Source of the DNA: Amaurobius ferox
Taxonomy: Eukaryota; Arthropoda; Arachnida; Araneae; Amaurobiidae
Direction of reading: 5' to 3'
DNA length: 64,000 bases
Assembly (NCBI GenBank): GCA_951213105.1
Contig: OX578146.1
Location: forward strand, 57,686,569-57,750,568
Every line of letters begins with the position of its first letter. Within the stretch, counting starts at the first letter, position 1. Of this stretch, positions 34,559-46,529 are shown piece by piece. Under the pieces are notes generated by a model. The model had not been told where the DNA came from and searched no databases. It saw only the letters and a program-made list of their open reading frames with translations. Made by a program: the position numbers and the translations under genes.

Positions 34559-35267
34559 CTAATGAGATACAATGCAATTCCAATTTTCATTAATTAAAAC
34601 ATACATTTTATATAATTTAACTTTGAACTTTGAACCGAACTAACTTTGAACGAATTTAACTTTGAACCGAAAATACCATCTACTCTATTTTAATTTAAAT
34701 AAACAAATCTTTTTTAAAGTATATGTTTGTAATTAAATTTAAAACAAAATTACAATTTCTTCACATTAAACATTGAGGAATTATCATTCCCAGACACCAA
34801 AATAACAAAATAACTATCGAATGCAAAAATAAAATGCTTCACGTCTTATTACCTACCAAATAAAATAAATGCAAATTTACAAATACGAGCAAATAATTCT
34901 GAAAATTCTCCCAGGTATATTCGGTATTTTAACAGCTAGTGGCAACTTTCCATGCGGCAAGATAGTCGTTAAAATGTAAATTATTTTAATGTCATGCAGT
35001 GGGTCGGTCCAATGGGAAACGTGTATTTTTTACATCATTTAAGACTCACTGAATGCAGAAAGTTGTGGAACTCCGAGCTGAAAATAAAAATCAGGAATGA
35101 ATATTTAAAAAAATCCGATGTATCCGACTCATGTTTCAACTACAGATCAATAAATTTCTACATTTTGGAAAACAGTAGCAGAGATTATAGATATCTCATT
35201 AACTCACCTGTATGAAAATGAAAGGTTTTGTTGTTATCAATTCACATAAGTGTACATAATTTCATTA
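34441..35267. other. Spacer with a short TA/TG repeat, nothing recognised
   Basis: TA/TG array at 34522-34558. The 73-residue plus frame at 34994-35215 shows no known motif. Confidence 0.35.
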
Positions 35268-35444
35268 TTACTTTCCTTATATACAACAATGTATAAGAAA
35301 AGTATTGTGAAGGGGTCGAAAATTCGAATTCGAGTTTTCGATTGGAGAGTACGTTTCAAGCATCCCTGATCACGAATCGAACATTTTAAAAGTGATGTCA
35401 GTGTGTGTGTGTGTGTGTGAAAATGTTTGTGTGTGTGTGTGAAA

Positions 35445-35481
<37 letters not shown>

Positions 35482-36273
35482 TGTAAGTGAGTCTTTGGAG
35501 ACGATAACTGGCGAACGAATGGACCGATTCGAACGAAATTTGATACAAAAACTGGAAGCTTATTATTTTTATAAGCAATCGAATGTACAGAACTCCCCTA
35601 AATTTTCGAGTGAAATTTTGAAAAAATCGTCAAAAAATCAAAACCTCTAATAAAGTTACGCAAATAGACATTTATTATGTAAATTTTCATTAGGAAACTA
35701 TTGACATAAATTTTAGAATGCTAACTTGAACCGTTCTCGAGATATTGCACATTTTTCAAAAAAATTATCAAAAAATCATATAAAATAAAAAAAATATATT
35801 TCCTATTGAGAAACATGATCACTTTTCATGTAATACCATGTAATGCCATGTGATACCATGTAATACCATGTAATACCATGCGATAAACTTGGTGACATCA
35901 TTCTCGTGGATCTAGCTCGTTCCATTCATGAAAAAAGATACTTTGAGTAATACTTTTGTATTTAAAAGCCAATAGTCATTTATCTGCAGTAAGAATGACT
36001 TATTTTTTCGTCCATAACGCTTGGCGAGATTTTGACGACGAAGTTGGTGGAATGTCACCAACTTGGCGACTTTTTAAATGTTGCTAAATTAACGAAAAAC
36101 TAGCCCAATGGATAAAAATGAAGCTAAATCAATGAAAATGACGACATATTGACGAAAATTCAATATCTTGGAAATAATATAAGTATCTACTATAAGAATA
36201 ACATTTTTTTCGCTGTGAAAGTAGTAAATCCATTGCATTATATAAGGAAAGTCATGTGGTGCCCACATCAGAT
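35268..36273 (-). mobile_element. Family A HINE-like element, full length (A11)
   Basis: Palindrome 35270-35302, two TG arrays (35400-35419 and 35448-35484), right end GGTGCCCACATCAGA. It carries a private tandem expansion of a 10-bp CATGTAATAC unit at 35828-35882. Confidence 0.85.
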
Positions 36274-36301
36274 TTTTTTAATCTTAATTAACAGATATAG
36301 T

Positions 36302-36965
36302 TGTGAGACCAGATTTGAGACAGACCCCAGGCAAAGGACGCGGTAACCGAAGTTTCTGGAGTGATATTCGGAATTTCTACCACAGATTTCACGATGGCTT
36401 CGACAATAATAGCGATTTTTCATAGAGAGATGCAGCAGAGAAATATTCCGCAAGTTTTTCAAATAGTGTTCCGTAGAGATTCCACAGAAATATCCACAAA
36501 AATATATCCTGGTATACAGAACGTCAACGGCCGATTCCAGATCAATTTCAGTACAATTAGCAGTGCCACACCCTGAGTTGGTACCTGTACAAAATAATCT
36601 GATGTAAGAATTGAGATCAATGTCCAAAGGCAGACTTGAAGGTATGTGTTCCTCAATTACTGTTGAAAGTCATCAATGCATTTTAGACATTTTTAAATAA
36701 CTGGTCTCACACTTTGCTCTCTCCGCCGCAATTAATATGAATTATTGCTGTAATTAATTTAATAAGTAATGTATGTTGTTAATATATAATTTTATTTTAA
36801 AGTTAAAATGGTGCAACTAATTGTAGTATTATGTTAATAAATATTCTATTCCAGAACTCGCATTAAATTAATAAGGTGGGTTTTTTAGCGGCACACAAAG
36901 CAATGTTTTTGATGTTTAATGTTATAAGAATTCACGCCTTACGATAATTCAGCCATAATTATGAA
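36302..36965 (+). repeat. JI composite repeat, copy 4 (shortened)
   Basis: Starts TGTGAGACCAGATTTGAG. The CCAAT block is missing. Then GGCAGACTTGAAG/GTATGTG with the donor-like junction at 36641/36642, CTGGTCTCACAC (36703-36714), CCGCCGCAATTAATATG, an acceptor-like TATTCCAG ending at 36854, and GGTGGGTTTTTTAGCGGCAC. Donor to acceptor is 213 bp. Confidence 0.65.
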
Positions 36966-37164
36966 TATTTCGATAAGCATAAAAGTCAACAATTAACTTC
37001 AAATTTAAGTGATATTTTTTGTTCACCACAATAGTGTTTGTTCTCATTTGAAAAGTAAAATTTCTTACACCAGTTTACTGGGAAAATCCGTAAACAACCC
37101 AATAACTGTCTAATAAAATGTCCACGAGGGCACACATTAGGATTATCTAATAAAGAGATCATGC
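36966..37164. other. Spacer, nothing recognised
   Basis: No signal recognised. Confidence 0.3.
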
Positions 37165-37262
37165 CTATAAAAAAATCGGATCGTGGACAGCACCTGACTT
37201 TCCCTGCAGATCCATATTCACATTGCATTTATTTCTTCAATAATTCATTAAATTGAGATTAA
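37165..37262 (+). mobile_element. Family B terminal fragment (B3)
   Basis: ATCGGATCGTGGACAGCACC then TGACTTTCCCTGCAGA match the non-palindromic end of B1 and B2 read in reverse. The copy is truncated after about 100 bp. Confidence 0.65.
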
Positions 37263-37518
37263 TTGCACAGAATGACAACCATAACTATTTTAAATTACAC
37301 TGAACTTGCATTTTTAATTAAAATTTAGTCTTCATTTAGTAATTGGACTTATATTCAAAGGTGGCGTAGCGTTAAACACATTCTAATAAAATCAAGTGTC
37401 TGCTGAATAAAATTTTAGATAATATTTTCTTTTAAATGCACATGCAGAACAAAAATTATTCCATTTAAGACTGGAAATGCAAATTTAATCTTGAGTGGTA
37501 AAATATTACTTTTTTTTG
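37263..37518. other. Spacer, nothing recognised
   Basis: No signal recognised. Confidence 0.3.
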
Positions 37519-37530
37519 TGTGTGTATGTG

Positions 37531-37760
37531 TTGTTGTTGTTGAGACCCAGACCGTCCGACCTACCAGAAAGGTGTAAGGTAACTGTATGGACGGCCGGGA
37601 AGTGCCACCCAATTTAGACCGGAACCCAGTGGGGGAGGCATCCACAGGGACCGTACCCTCCTTCCCATACCACCAACCTCTCGGAAGGACTTACGGACCC
37701 ACATGTTTAACGTGATCGTACTCCGCATGAACACGGCGGCATTTTGTGGCAGCGTGCAAG
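37531..37760 (-). mobile_element. 5S rRNA-derived SINE, truncated, 5S head missing (D3)
   Basis: Has the CAA tail (plus TTGTTGTTGTTG) and the first 230 bp of the body but stops at AGCGTGCAAG before the 5S-like head, as expected of incomplete reverse transcription. Flanked by TGTGTGTATGTG at 37519-37530 and 37761-37772. Confidence 0.88.
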
Positions 37761-37772
37761 TGTGTGTATGTG

Positions 37773-38157
37773 TTGTTGTTGTTGAGACCCAGACCGTCCG
37801 ACCTACCAGAAAGGTGTAAGGTAACTGTATGGACGGCCGGGAAGTGCCACCCAATTTAGACCGGAACCCAGTGGGGGAGGCATCCACAGGGACCGTACCC
37901 TCCTTCCCCTACCACCAACCTCTCGGAAGGACTTACGGACCCACATGTTTAACGTGATCGTACTCCGCATTAACACGGCGGCATTTGTGGTAGCGTGCAA
38001 ATCTAGCGCGCAAACCACGGGGATACCGCACCCGAGATGGCCAACAGCACGCGGTGTTCCGAGGTGGTCACCCACCAAGTACTAACCGCGCCCGATGCTG
38101 CTTGACTTCGGTGATCTAACGAGAACCGGTGTTTTCAGCACGGTACGGCCGTTGGCC
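37773..38157 (-). mobile_element. 5S rRNA-derived SINE, full length (D4)
   Basis: The 5S-like head is at 38039-38157 on the minus strand. It has GATCACCGAAGTCAAGCAGC, closer to real 5S rRNA than D1 or D2. Target duplications TGTGTGTATGTG lie at 37761-37772 and 38161-38172. It shares its left duplication with D3. Confidence 0.92.
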
Positions 38158-38172
38158 TAGTGTGTGTATGTG

Positions 38173-39021
38173 TGTATGACCTAGTTCAATTCAAATGGAA
38201 TGAGTTAAAGTTTTAGAAACCACGAACTTTTCTATTCTGATGCACATTTAATCTACAAATTTTTGTTTTTTCGCTTTTTTTTATGACGACTAATAGATTA
38301 ATATAAAAACTTTAAATGTCACATACGCATAGGCTGTTCTTCAGGGAAATGTCAAAGTTTTGGATTTATAATATACCCATTATATTCAGAATTAAGTAAT
38401 ACAAATTCAACATAAAAAAGCAATCGGATTACGAATATTTGTAAAAAACACACAATTATAACAGCAATTTGGAAATTTTCTCCAGCTCAAGATTTTGGCT
38501 TGACCACGAATGTCCTTTTATTGCTCATTGAAGATAGTTTTAATCAGCTTTGACTCCAGTTCCAAATAAATACTTATTTCGTAATTGGCCGAAAATATTT
38601 ATGGAAAACGTTATAATTCATTTTACATAAATATCAAAATAGATTGGCTACAAATATTGAACTAAGGTCTCCGAATTGGCGCACATTTTAGTAACATCTT
38701 AAATAAATCTGACAATATCAGGTAATACCTTATATCAAGGTCTGTTAGGCAAGGTAAGGTACCCTACAACGGCAATCAAGGTATCCTAGAAAGACCGATA
38801 AGAGCTCTCCGACATAGTAGCGGGAGTGTATAGATCTTTTTTCAAGTCTGGCTGATCGATTTTAACAGGCTAGATGTTTATCCTTAATTTGCAATCTGTT
38901 CGCACAAATTTTTCACAAAAATGACTTGGAAAGACACCACTAAGTTAAATCCTCAGTGAGAAGGGAGCCTTGAGAACTAGCTCCGTATCCCTGATTGGTT
39001 AAATCAAATGTATGTCCCCAA
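38173..39021. other. Spacer, nothing recognised
   Basis: AT-rich. No coding or repeat signal recognised. Confidence 0.35.
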
Positions 39022-39183
39022 GGTACACTGATCTGGATGAAAAATTGGACAACGAGAAAAGAAAAAGAAAAAGTAAAGCTGCAAATCCGAGAGCAGCGGC
39101 AAGAAAAGAGGCGTGGAATGAAAGTTCAATGAAATCAGGACGTCCCGTACGCAAAAAGAGCGTCAAACAAAGAAGTTGATAGT
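39022..39183 (+). other. Short lysine/arginine-rich open stretch
   Basis: One plus-strand frame without its own ATG reads DLDEKLDNEKRKRKSKAANP and then GRPVRKKSVKQRS before a stop near 39180. Such basic tails occur at the ends of transposon and chromatin proteins, but no family can be named. It may be a relic of an undetected transposon protein. Confidence 0.2.
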
Positions 39184-39238
39184 ACAGTTAACAGAAAAAC
39201 TGTTGAACTGCGCCGATAATAAATATATTGCTCCATGC

Positions 39239-39274
39239 ATCAGTGGCAAAGCGTAGTCAGCCTTTGCCACTGAT
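39239..39274. other. Perfect 12-bp-arm hairpin
   Basis: ATCAGTGGCAAA and TTTGCCACTGAT flank a 12-base loop. Confidence 0.85.
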
Positions 39275-41300
39275 ATAAGCCATAAATTTCTTAAACTCAG
39301 AAAGTTTGGAAAGATCAAGATGAGAAAAAAGATCACTAAAATTCTTAAAGGTCTGGACTAAGTCTTAAGAGGCAGAACCAACGGCAGTATAGGGGGCGTG
39401 GCTTGTGCCTACACAGTCTCATGAACTTTGCCTTTGCAAGCATTGAGAAAAGAATTTCCCTCAGTCACTTGGGTGTAATTAAAAGATATACTCTGGGGAA
39501 GGGGGGCAGTACTTGTTTCCGATTTTTGTAGTTTGGGGTCTAAATTAATAGAATGGGTCCAACTTTACGTCCGAACTTCCTCCATCTATCTCATTTACCT
39601 ATGTCATATATATATAACCAAATTTATTTACTAACCCTAACTATTCCTATACTAATTTATTTCCTCATATGTTCTGTCAACAAGTGTAAAAAATATATAT
39701 TTATCAAAGATGTTTCACAATTTTTCTTTCAGTTGCTACTGAAATTTTATTGTAATAAATGTAATTTTATTACATACACACATTTCTTCTCCATACAGAC
39801 TATTTTTCTTTTCACTACCGCTGCCCCCGCAGCTCCCGCCATTCCACCGAATAACTAATATCGTATTATGATGTTTCGCGTTTGCGATGGTCGTTTCGCT
39901 CCTGATCTATCAGTCTATATTTAATTTCAAGAATTTGGATAAAATTATTATAATTTTCGTTCGTTGTAAGCAGCAAGGAGTTTTTATGTATGAATTACAG
40001 TACCAAAAGTGACACCTCTCTCAGCATCAAATTTGCAAAATTTGCATCTTTTATTTGCACTTCTATTAGCTTTATTGTTTTTTCCATTCTTTTAAAGTTA
40101 ATATATTATGACCAAAAATTCCATAGTCCACCACAAAGATAAGAGCTTGCAGTTATGTCCCAACGGTGGAGCGTCGGATGATCAGTTCGAATATTCCGGA
40201 TTCGTTTGGCCGGGTTTGTTGGGCCCTGGACCCTTTACAGTGGTGTCCGAACAAATCAACTCTGTAGGTCAGTGCAAAGATGTCAGAGGTCTAACAGTAA
40301 CCCTACTACCACTAGCACGGATTTAGCGAACTCTGGGATATGGAGCACCGATTTCAAATCGAGATGATAACAAGCACGCATGAAGCTGACCTGGAGGATA
40401 AAAATAGCATCAGAAAGCAAACCTGAGGCAAAAATGGCAAAATGTAGTCAGTCAGATTGCCAGTTGCACGCCAATACGCCAATAGAAGATGCAGAGTACA
40501 GACTGCACTTCGAAGACGGGCCAGTTTGAAGATCCAGGGTACGAAGATCCAGGGTACATCCTACAAGAAATGAATCAAACGCTAAATATTAATTTCGTAT
40601 CAGTTTTGTTTATGTTCATCCTTTATTTATTTTTAAAATATCCCATGCTGTAAATGTCAGCATAAGTTTGAATATAGCTCTTCCACATATGAAACGCAGA
40701 AAGAATAATGTAGCATAACAATAAAAGATAAGCCTTCTGTAACTAAGTACATCCCAAAAAATCCCATTTAGCTTGCTTGGAACTCAACTTAAGTGCGCTT
40801 TCATAAATAAATTAATTACACATTTCTCCAAAATACGCTTTAAAATTCTTTTAGCGCATTAATTCCGAATTTGAATTTTTATGCTGTCATAAATTAAAGC
40901 GTAAACTCAACCACTTAAAGACATGAATGGCGAAGTAAAGGTGGTTAAAACTCTATTACCAAAGTTCTTCTTTTGCGTTTGATGTGCACTTCATAAAACA
41001 GACTCTTTGAATTAAGATAAACTTTACTTAATGTTATGTTTATTGAAATCTCACATACATTTTTGATATCTGATGGTTATTTTTTGAATAACCCATTTTA
41101 GGTGTTACGCACATAGGATATGTAATATCACGGCTGGAGTAGAATACATTTATTTTTAAATTGATAACGTGGTAATATAAAATAAATGCAGTAATGGGTA
41201 ATAGATCGTAATAAGTATATTTTGAAAACAGAATTATTTAGGAGAACTACCGAAGAACTATATATATATTTCTAAACATATATAGCTTGTGCTGAAATTA
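39275..41300. other. Long spacer, nothing recognised
   Basis: About 2 kb. Short frames at 39553-39858 and 40108-40326 carry no motif I can name. A direct repeat of GAAGATCCAGGGTAC lies at 40531-40557. Confidence 0.35.
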
Positions 41301-41635
41301 ACGTTTTTAATCAGCCGACGCAGTGGTCGAGCCGTCAAGGCAAGCATTTCCAAGCGATCGTTCGACCGCCGCGTTGTGGGTTCGAGTCCCACGTTGACGT
41401 GTTGGATGTTGTGTTTTGTTGTTGGGCGCAGGATGTTTCGCCCCCCTCTGGTGCATTGTTGTGTTGTTGGGCGCAGTATGGATATTGTGTTGTTGGGCGC
41501 AGTGTGTTTCATCCCCCTCTGGTGCGCCTGGGGCAACGCCCTAGGACGGCTAAATGGTTTACGTTCCTGGCCGATGTATAAGCGAATGATGGAAGTCAAG
41601 TACCTCGCCATTAGATTAAAAAAAACATTTTTAAT
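41301..41635 (+). mobile_element. tRNA-derived SINE
   Basis: The first 87 bp (41312-41398) resemble a tRNA of the Ser/Leu type, with A-box-like GTGGTCGAGCC (41323-41333) and B-box GGTTCGAGTCC (41379-41389) for pol III. A body with TTGTTGGGCGCAG repeated three times (about 41418-41496) follows, then an A-rich end (41618-41625). Direct repeats ACGTTTTTAAT (41301-41311) and ACATTTTTAAT (41625-41635) are the likely target duplication. Open frames on both strands here are not genes. Confidence 0.82.
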
Positions 41636-41639
41636 TATC

Positions 41640-42717
41640 ACAACACTCCTATCACCAAGGTATGAACGTCTTGATAGCTTTAGCGTCTAGGGTAATCTCC
41701 TAGAACCTTAGATTCGAGTGTCTGTCATCAAACATGGAAAACTTGAACGCCATCTAGTAGCTATTTTTTGTCCCCACATAAATGGAGCCCATATAACTGA
41801 GAAAAAGTAATGACTTTAATGAGAAAAATTAATGACATTCACTTTTAAATGCAAGCTATTTTCTACATTATGAAAAATGTGTTCATTGCACAGGTATTTT
41901 ATTTACAAAGAATTATAATTTAATAGTGAAACTACTAATGTAATTTAATAGAATATGTCAATACAATATGATAGTTGCCGCATTCGGTGTAGATTGCGCC
42001 CCCCCCCCTCCCCCACACACACACACTAGTTCTGAAACTTTCCGTAAGATGGTAATGCAGTAAACACTAATGATGTGCCATTTGGTGTTTCAAATGTGTT
42101 TGATAAAAGCATTGTGTCCCTGTGCCCTTTTTCAACTGAAATTGACAAATATCTGAATTGTAGAATTTATCATGAAATATTTTATTGTGCTACCACAAAT
42201 TGTACATTACAGCTAAAACTCTAGAAATGTCAGTGGATTCCTTGTTTGAGCGAAGCATAGCCTTCGTGTAAAGTGTTTTATTTTGATTTCACCATGTTTA
42301 AATTCAAGTCAGGATTTGAACATGGGCCGTCAGAGGCGACATTTCTCCCCTACAAATGTGCACACACAAGAGATATTTGAAAAATAAGTAAAATTTTCAT
42401 AATTATTATTATTAAGTTGATTTTCATCCACCACCTTTGTTCATTAATATCTGTGTTGGTTGTATTCTTAAACTGAGTTTAAATATAAAAATAGCATTTT
42501 TTGAAATTTAGTCAACTTGTATATTTTACAAAATTGCACTTTCACTGTTTCTATATTTTTTATATTTATATATACATATATTTTTAAGAAAAATGTTCGA
42601 AACGGCGGATGAGGCGTAACACCCGACTCATCCGAGAGAGATGCTGCAATGAAAGGGTTTAAAAAATCAATTAAAATTGCCTATTGAGTGTTTAATAATT
42701 TATGTTATCCTAATGTA
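41640..42717. other. Spacer with C-rich run, nothing recognised
   Basis: CCCCCCCCCTCCCCC at about 42000-42014 followed by CACACACACAC. A CGGATGAG/CTCATCCG hairpin lies at 42606-42634. No gene recognised. Confidence 0.35.
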
Positions 42718-43949
42718 GGGGAGACCGGGGGAAGATGACGAGTTGGGCAAGATGACGAATCACAGTTTGAAAGACTTTATTCTTAGGTGGCAGCACTTGA
42801 CGAGCATAGATGCAATCCCCTGTATCAGAACACCTAATCGTATGCGGAAGGCCCCATTCTTGCTACACGTACAATTTATATTCTTAGTCAAACGTTATTA
42901 AAGACCGTGAAACTATTTTCGTCTTGTACTAAATAAACTTGTGCTACTTAAAGGTAAGTCATAAAATTCTGATATAATTTATGGTTACACTTTATAGTAT
43001 TAAATACTCAGCTAAGCTATCCAAGTTTTAATCTGATGCACAGTTTCCTATACACCAGCATGTTGTTCCTTTTAGTCATTCGGGGCAAGATGACGAAGTT
43101 CAACGGGGGCAAGATGACGAAGTCTCTCATCTTCCACAAATGAAAGCACGCCTATTTATTTAGGTTCTAATGATAGCGATACTGAAAGTGTAGATAATCC
43201 CAACTGTGAACAAATTCCTGGATCAAGATGCTCTTTTCTTCCATCAATATTTAACTTTAAACCCTTACCACAAGTTAAAAGATCAACAAAAAAGAGAAGA
43301 AAAATGTTAACCAGTGTTTTAACAAGTTCACTATTAAGAAATTTGTTGCTTGAGAAACAAAATTCAAAGGATGAAATAGAAAAAAAAAGAAAACACAGAG
43401 AATTAAGAAGAAAATTGCTAAACAATTGCGTTTCCAGGTAAGCGCAGATCAAAAAAGTGAGGATATTAACCGCCCAGCTTGTGATGAACTTCATATTGAT
43501 CCACCCGACGAAGACTGGATACTGTGCTTGCTCTCAATGCGTAGCTTGGTGGCATGAAAACTGAACTGGATACGAAAGAAGGAAATTCATCTGTGACTTT
43601 TGTAAATAACATAATTCATTAATGATTGTACACCTTTAAACTCTATTAGTGTTTTGCACGTTCTTTTAATACCTCAAAAGTCTTGGTAGGTCAAAATTTT
43701 CGAGTTGTCATTTTGCTCCATATTGAAAGTCATCTTACCCCAGCACTGGGGCAAGATGATTTTTTTTTAACAATATGTTAAAACATGTTTTTGTTTGGTG
43801 TAATTTCGGAGATTATCCGATAAAACTTTTATTATTAATAATAGAACGTATGAATAATTTATTTATGTTGCAAAAAATATGCATTATAAGTTTTACGAAT
43901 TAAAAAAAAATTAAATTCGTTACCATCGTCGTCTTACCCCGGTCTCCCC
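42718..43949 (+). mobile_element. Pogo-like DNA transposon, deletion derivative
   Basis: The ends are inverted repeats GGGGAGACCGGGGGAAGATG and, read from the right end, GGGGAGACCGGGGTAAGACG. TA flanks both (42716-42717 and 43950-43951). Repeated GGGCAAGATGACGA sites lie near both ends (42745, 43083, 43107; inverted 43729; direct 43748). Length is 1232 bp. Only the last part of a transposase survives inside. Confidence 0.88.
43178..43609 (+). pseudogene. Pogo-like transposase C-terminal remnant
   Basis: Frames read PLPQVKRSTKKRRKMLTSVL then TSSLLRNLLLEKQNSKDEIE with KKRKHRELRRKL (a basic, lysine-rich tail). This is followed by PACDELHIDPPDEDWILC, a frame change, QCVAWWHEN and finally FICDFCK with a stop at 43607-43609. 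In pogo/Tigger-like transposases of arthropods a basic linker is followed by a small Cys/His cluster of the CxxC...WxxCxxCxxWxHxxC...FxCxxC form, which matches this order. The HTH and DDE domains are absent and the Cys/His cluster is broken by frameshifts, so it cannot be active. Confidence 0.75.
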
Positions 43950-43951
43950 TA

Positions 43952-45364
43952 TATGTTTTCTAATTGTAAATAAATTATTATGATTACATAAGTTTCTTGT
44001 TTGTGTGCCATAGGTCTCAAAATATTGATTTGAAAAAAAGGTGTGGCATATATCCCGGATTTATCCTACTTATTCCTTGATCTAAGGTCAAAAATATCGG
44101 AGTAATAGCTACATTACATAAAACAACCTAGTAAGCCATAATAATTTGGACACTCAATGCATTTGCACTCTAGTCAACGGTATTTCAGGAAATTATTTTA
44201 GTACTATCCGCCGTTCACAGGAAACTAATAAATGGGATAAAAATATGATGTAGTTTAAAACAACAACTTTTTCTTGATAGAAATTTTCTAAAATTCTCCA
44301 AATACCGGCAATGAAACATTTGCGTATACCCAAGTGTACGCAAAAGTGTATGAGATATGTGAGAAAATATAATACGCATATCTAAGATTGTGAAGTGCTT
44401 CCCCATAGTATACTATTTAATAAAATATATATTTTATCGCATTCATTTTAATTCCAAATATTTATGTTATCATAAATAAAAGTGTAAACTACAGCATTTA
44501 AGAAATGGTGAGTAAAAATGGGGTGATAAAAATGGAAATATAAAGGTTTTTTTTTTTTCTTCAATGTTTTTTATAGAATTTTTGAATTACGATAACGTGT
44601 TGATGTTTCATTAATTGCAATTTTATGCAACTTCTCATTATCTAAGGATTCTATTCTCGATAAAACAGTTTAGGTGTTATAAAGATGGGATATTTTATTC
44701 AGTATATGAGATTGGAATAAATTTACGTTTTTAAAAGAGGTATAAATTGGGGATATAAAATAAACTGAACACTAAAATAAATGGCACTGAACTTTGAAAT
44801 GCCCTGTTTTTATAGTAAGATAGCCTTTTTAATGTGGTCATAAATGGTACTTTATCTCAAGGTAGATATCATATTTTAACAATATTATATTGAATATAAT
44901 TTACGTTTATGATGTTTACACCATCCACAAAAATGCTGCAGAAACTGATGTTTAGAATTGCTTCCTGAATACCGCAAAAGTAAACAACGTTTATTAGATC
45001 ACGTTGATTAGAATATGTGAATATTTTATTTATTTAACAGTTTCATAAATGTATCTAGACAATAACATGCATCGATAACCAAATGCAAAGACCATAATGG
45101 ACAGATTTACCGATAAGCAGACTAAGTGGTAGCAAAGATACCCGTTTCAGGCAAGGTCTTAAATTTCTCAATAATTAATAAATTTTAAATTATTAAAAGT
45201 GTGCTAAATTATAGGAATAATTATTTACCTAAATTTCCAGAATAAATAAAAAGCGTAAATACTGAAACAATTTCGAAGCAATTTCAACTAACACCCCGTC
45301 AAAAGAGAGTTAGTTCCCAGCTTATCCTTATTACAGCTAAATTTACAAATTTTTTGAAAAGTTT
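43952..45364. other. Spacer, nothing recognised
   Basis: AT-rich, with no signal that can be supported. Confidence 0.35.
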
Positions 45365-45690
45365 ACCATCCAAAATTGGCTAAATTTAGCCATAAAATGT
45401 CTAAATGCGCGACTACGTATAAAAGATGCATATCCGTGATATTTAACCTTTTTTACTGTGATTCTAGCTATGAGGTTCATCAAAGTGTTAGCAGCACTAC
45501 TTCAAAATGTTAGTGTGATCCAAAACAACTTTATCACCCAAAAAGGGCTTAATGTAGCCATAAATTGACTAAGATTGCAACTACGTATAAATGATGAATA
45601 TCCGTGAAATTTAGCCATATTTTACTGTGACTCTGGCTATGGGGTTCATCCGTGTGTCAGCAGCAATTATTATGTCTAGGTGTTATTAGC
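45365..45690 (+). repeat. Two-unit tandem duplication, period 168 bp
   Basis: Units share GACTACGTATAAAAGATGCA versus AACTACGTATAAATGATGAA, ATATCCGTGA, TTTTACTGTGA and GGTTCATC, at about 80 percent identity. No ORF. Confidence 0.8.
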
Positions 45691-46529
45691 AAGCATAAAA
45701 TCTATATTAATAGTATATTAAATTTCATGTTAGTATCCTAAAATGAATAATAGTTATGTTCAGCAACTTCACTTTTGAATTTTAGTATATGAAAGCGTAA
45801 TAATGAACGTCCATCAAATATTGAAAATATAAATGGCAGTAATCTTTAAGATATAGCTGGTATCAAGTTCATTGGCATAGCAAATCAATGTTCAATGATG
45901 CCAGAATTCCCTATTCGTTATTCATAAAAGTGTCTTCTGACTGTCCTTTTATTTCGAACGAATTTACTCAAAATTTATTAATCCCCTTACTATCCTTAAC
46001 ATTCAGTTGTATCCCCTCCTGCGTTTTTAATAAATATTTAATTACTGTGAACTTCATTCTTTTCCCCTGGTATTTAGCGAGAATTATACTCTTGACAGGG
46101 CACCCTTGCTCCATTCTTATATAATATAACACGTGCAATCTAACAAAGAAGTTTGATTTAAAATAAAAATTATGATATTAGGCTCTCTATAGCTTCTATA
46201 GAGTTCAAACTTATACCTTCTTATCTACTGGTTGTTTTTCCCTCCAGTGAATACTCTTGCTCTAAAGAATATTCTCTCAAAAATCACTACATACCTTTTA
46301 TCACTATTTTTGAGAGTTCACGTCTCTGAGCTATGTCAGCACAGGCGTCATAGCAAAGTTCTTCGTTTATAGCAGAATACTAATGTAACGAACCACATTC
46401 GAAAATAATTCGATAAATATATTGTTACATTCGAAAATAATTATAAATGATTTCAGAAAACAAAAATAATCAATGACAATAGCATTTACAGTTTCTGTAC
46501 TTGTTGCTAAGACTTTTACCTCTGAACAA
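45691..46529. other. Spacer, nothing recognised
   Basis: A 78-residue plus frame (45888-46124) is hydrophobic but has no recognisable motif and no partner copy. Confidence 0.3.

Noticed and set aside
37415..38078. Three minus-strand frames of 76-108 residues with repeated sequence
   Set aside because: They are readings of the 5S-derived SINE copies D3 and D4 and not a protein repeat family.
41312..41398. Functional tRNA gene
   Set aside because: The acceptor stem does not pair cleanly, and the sequence continues into a SINE body with an A-rich end.
41289..41690. 133- and 127-residue frames on opposite strands
   Set aside because: Both lie across a tRNA-derived SINE with pol III boxes and target duplications.
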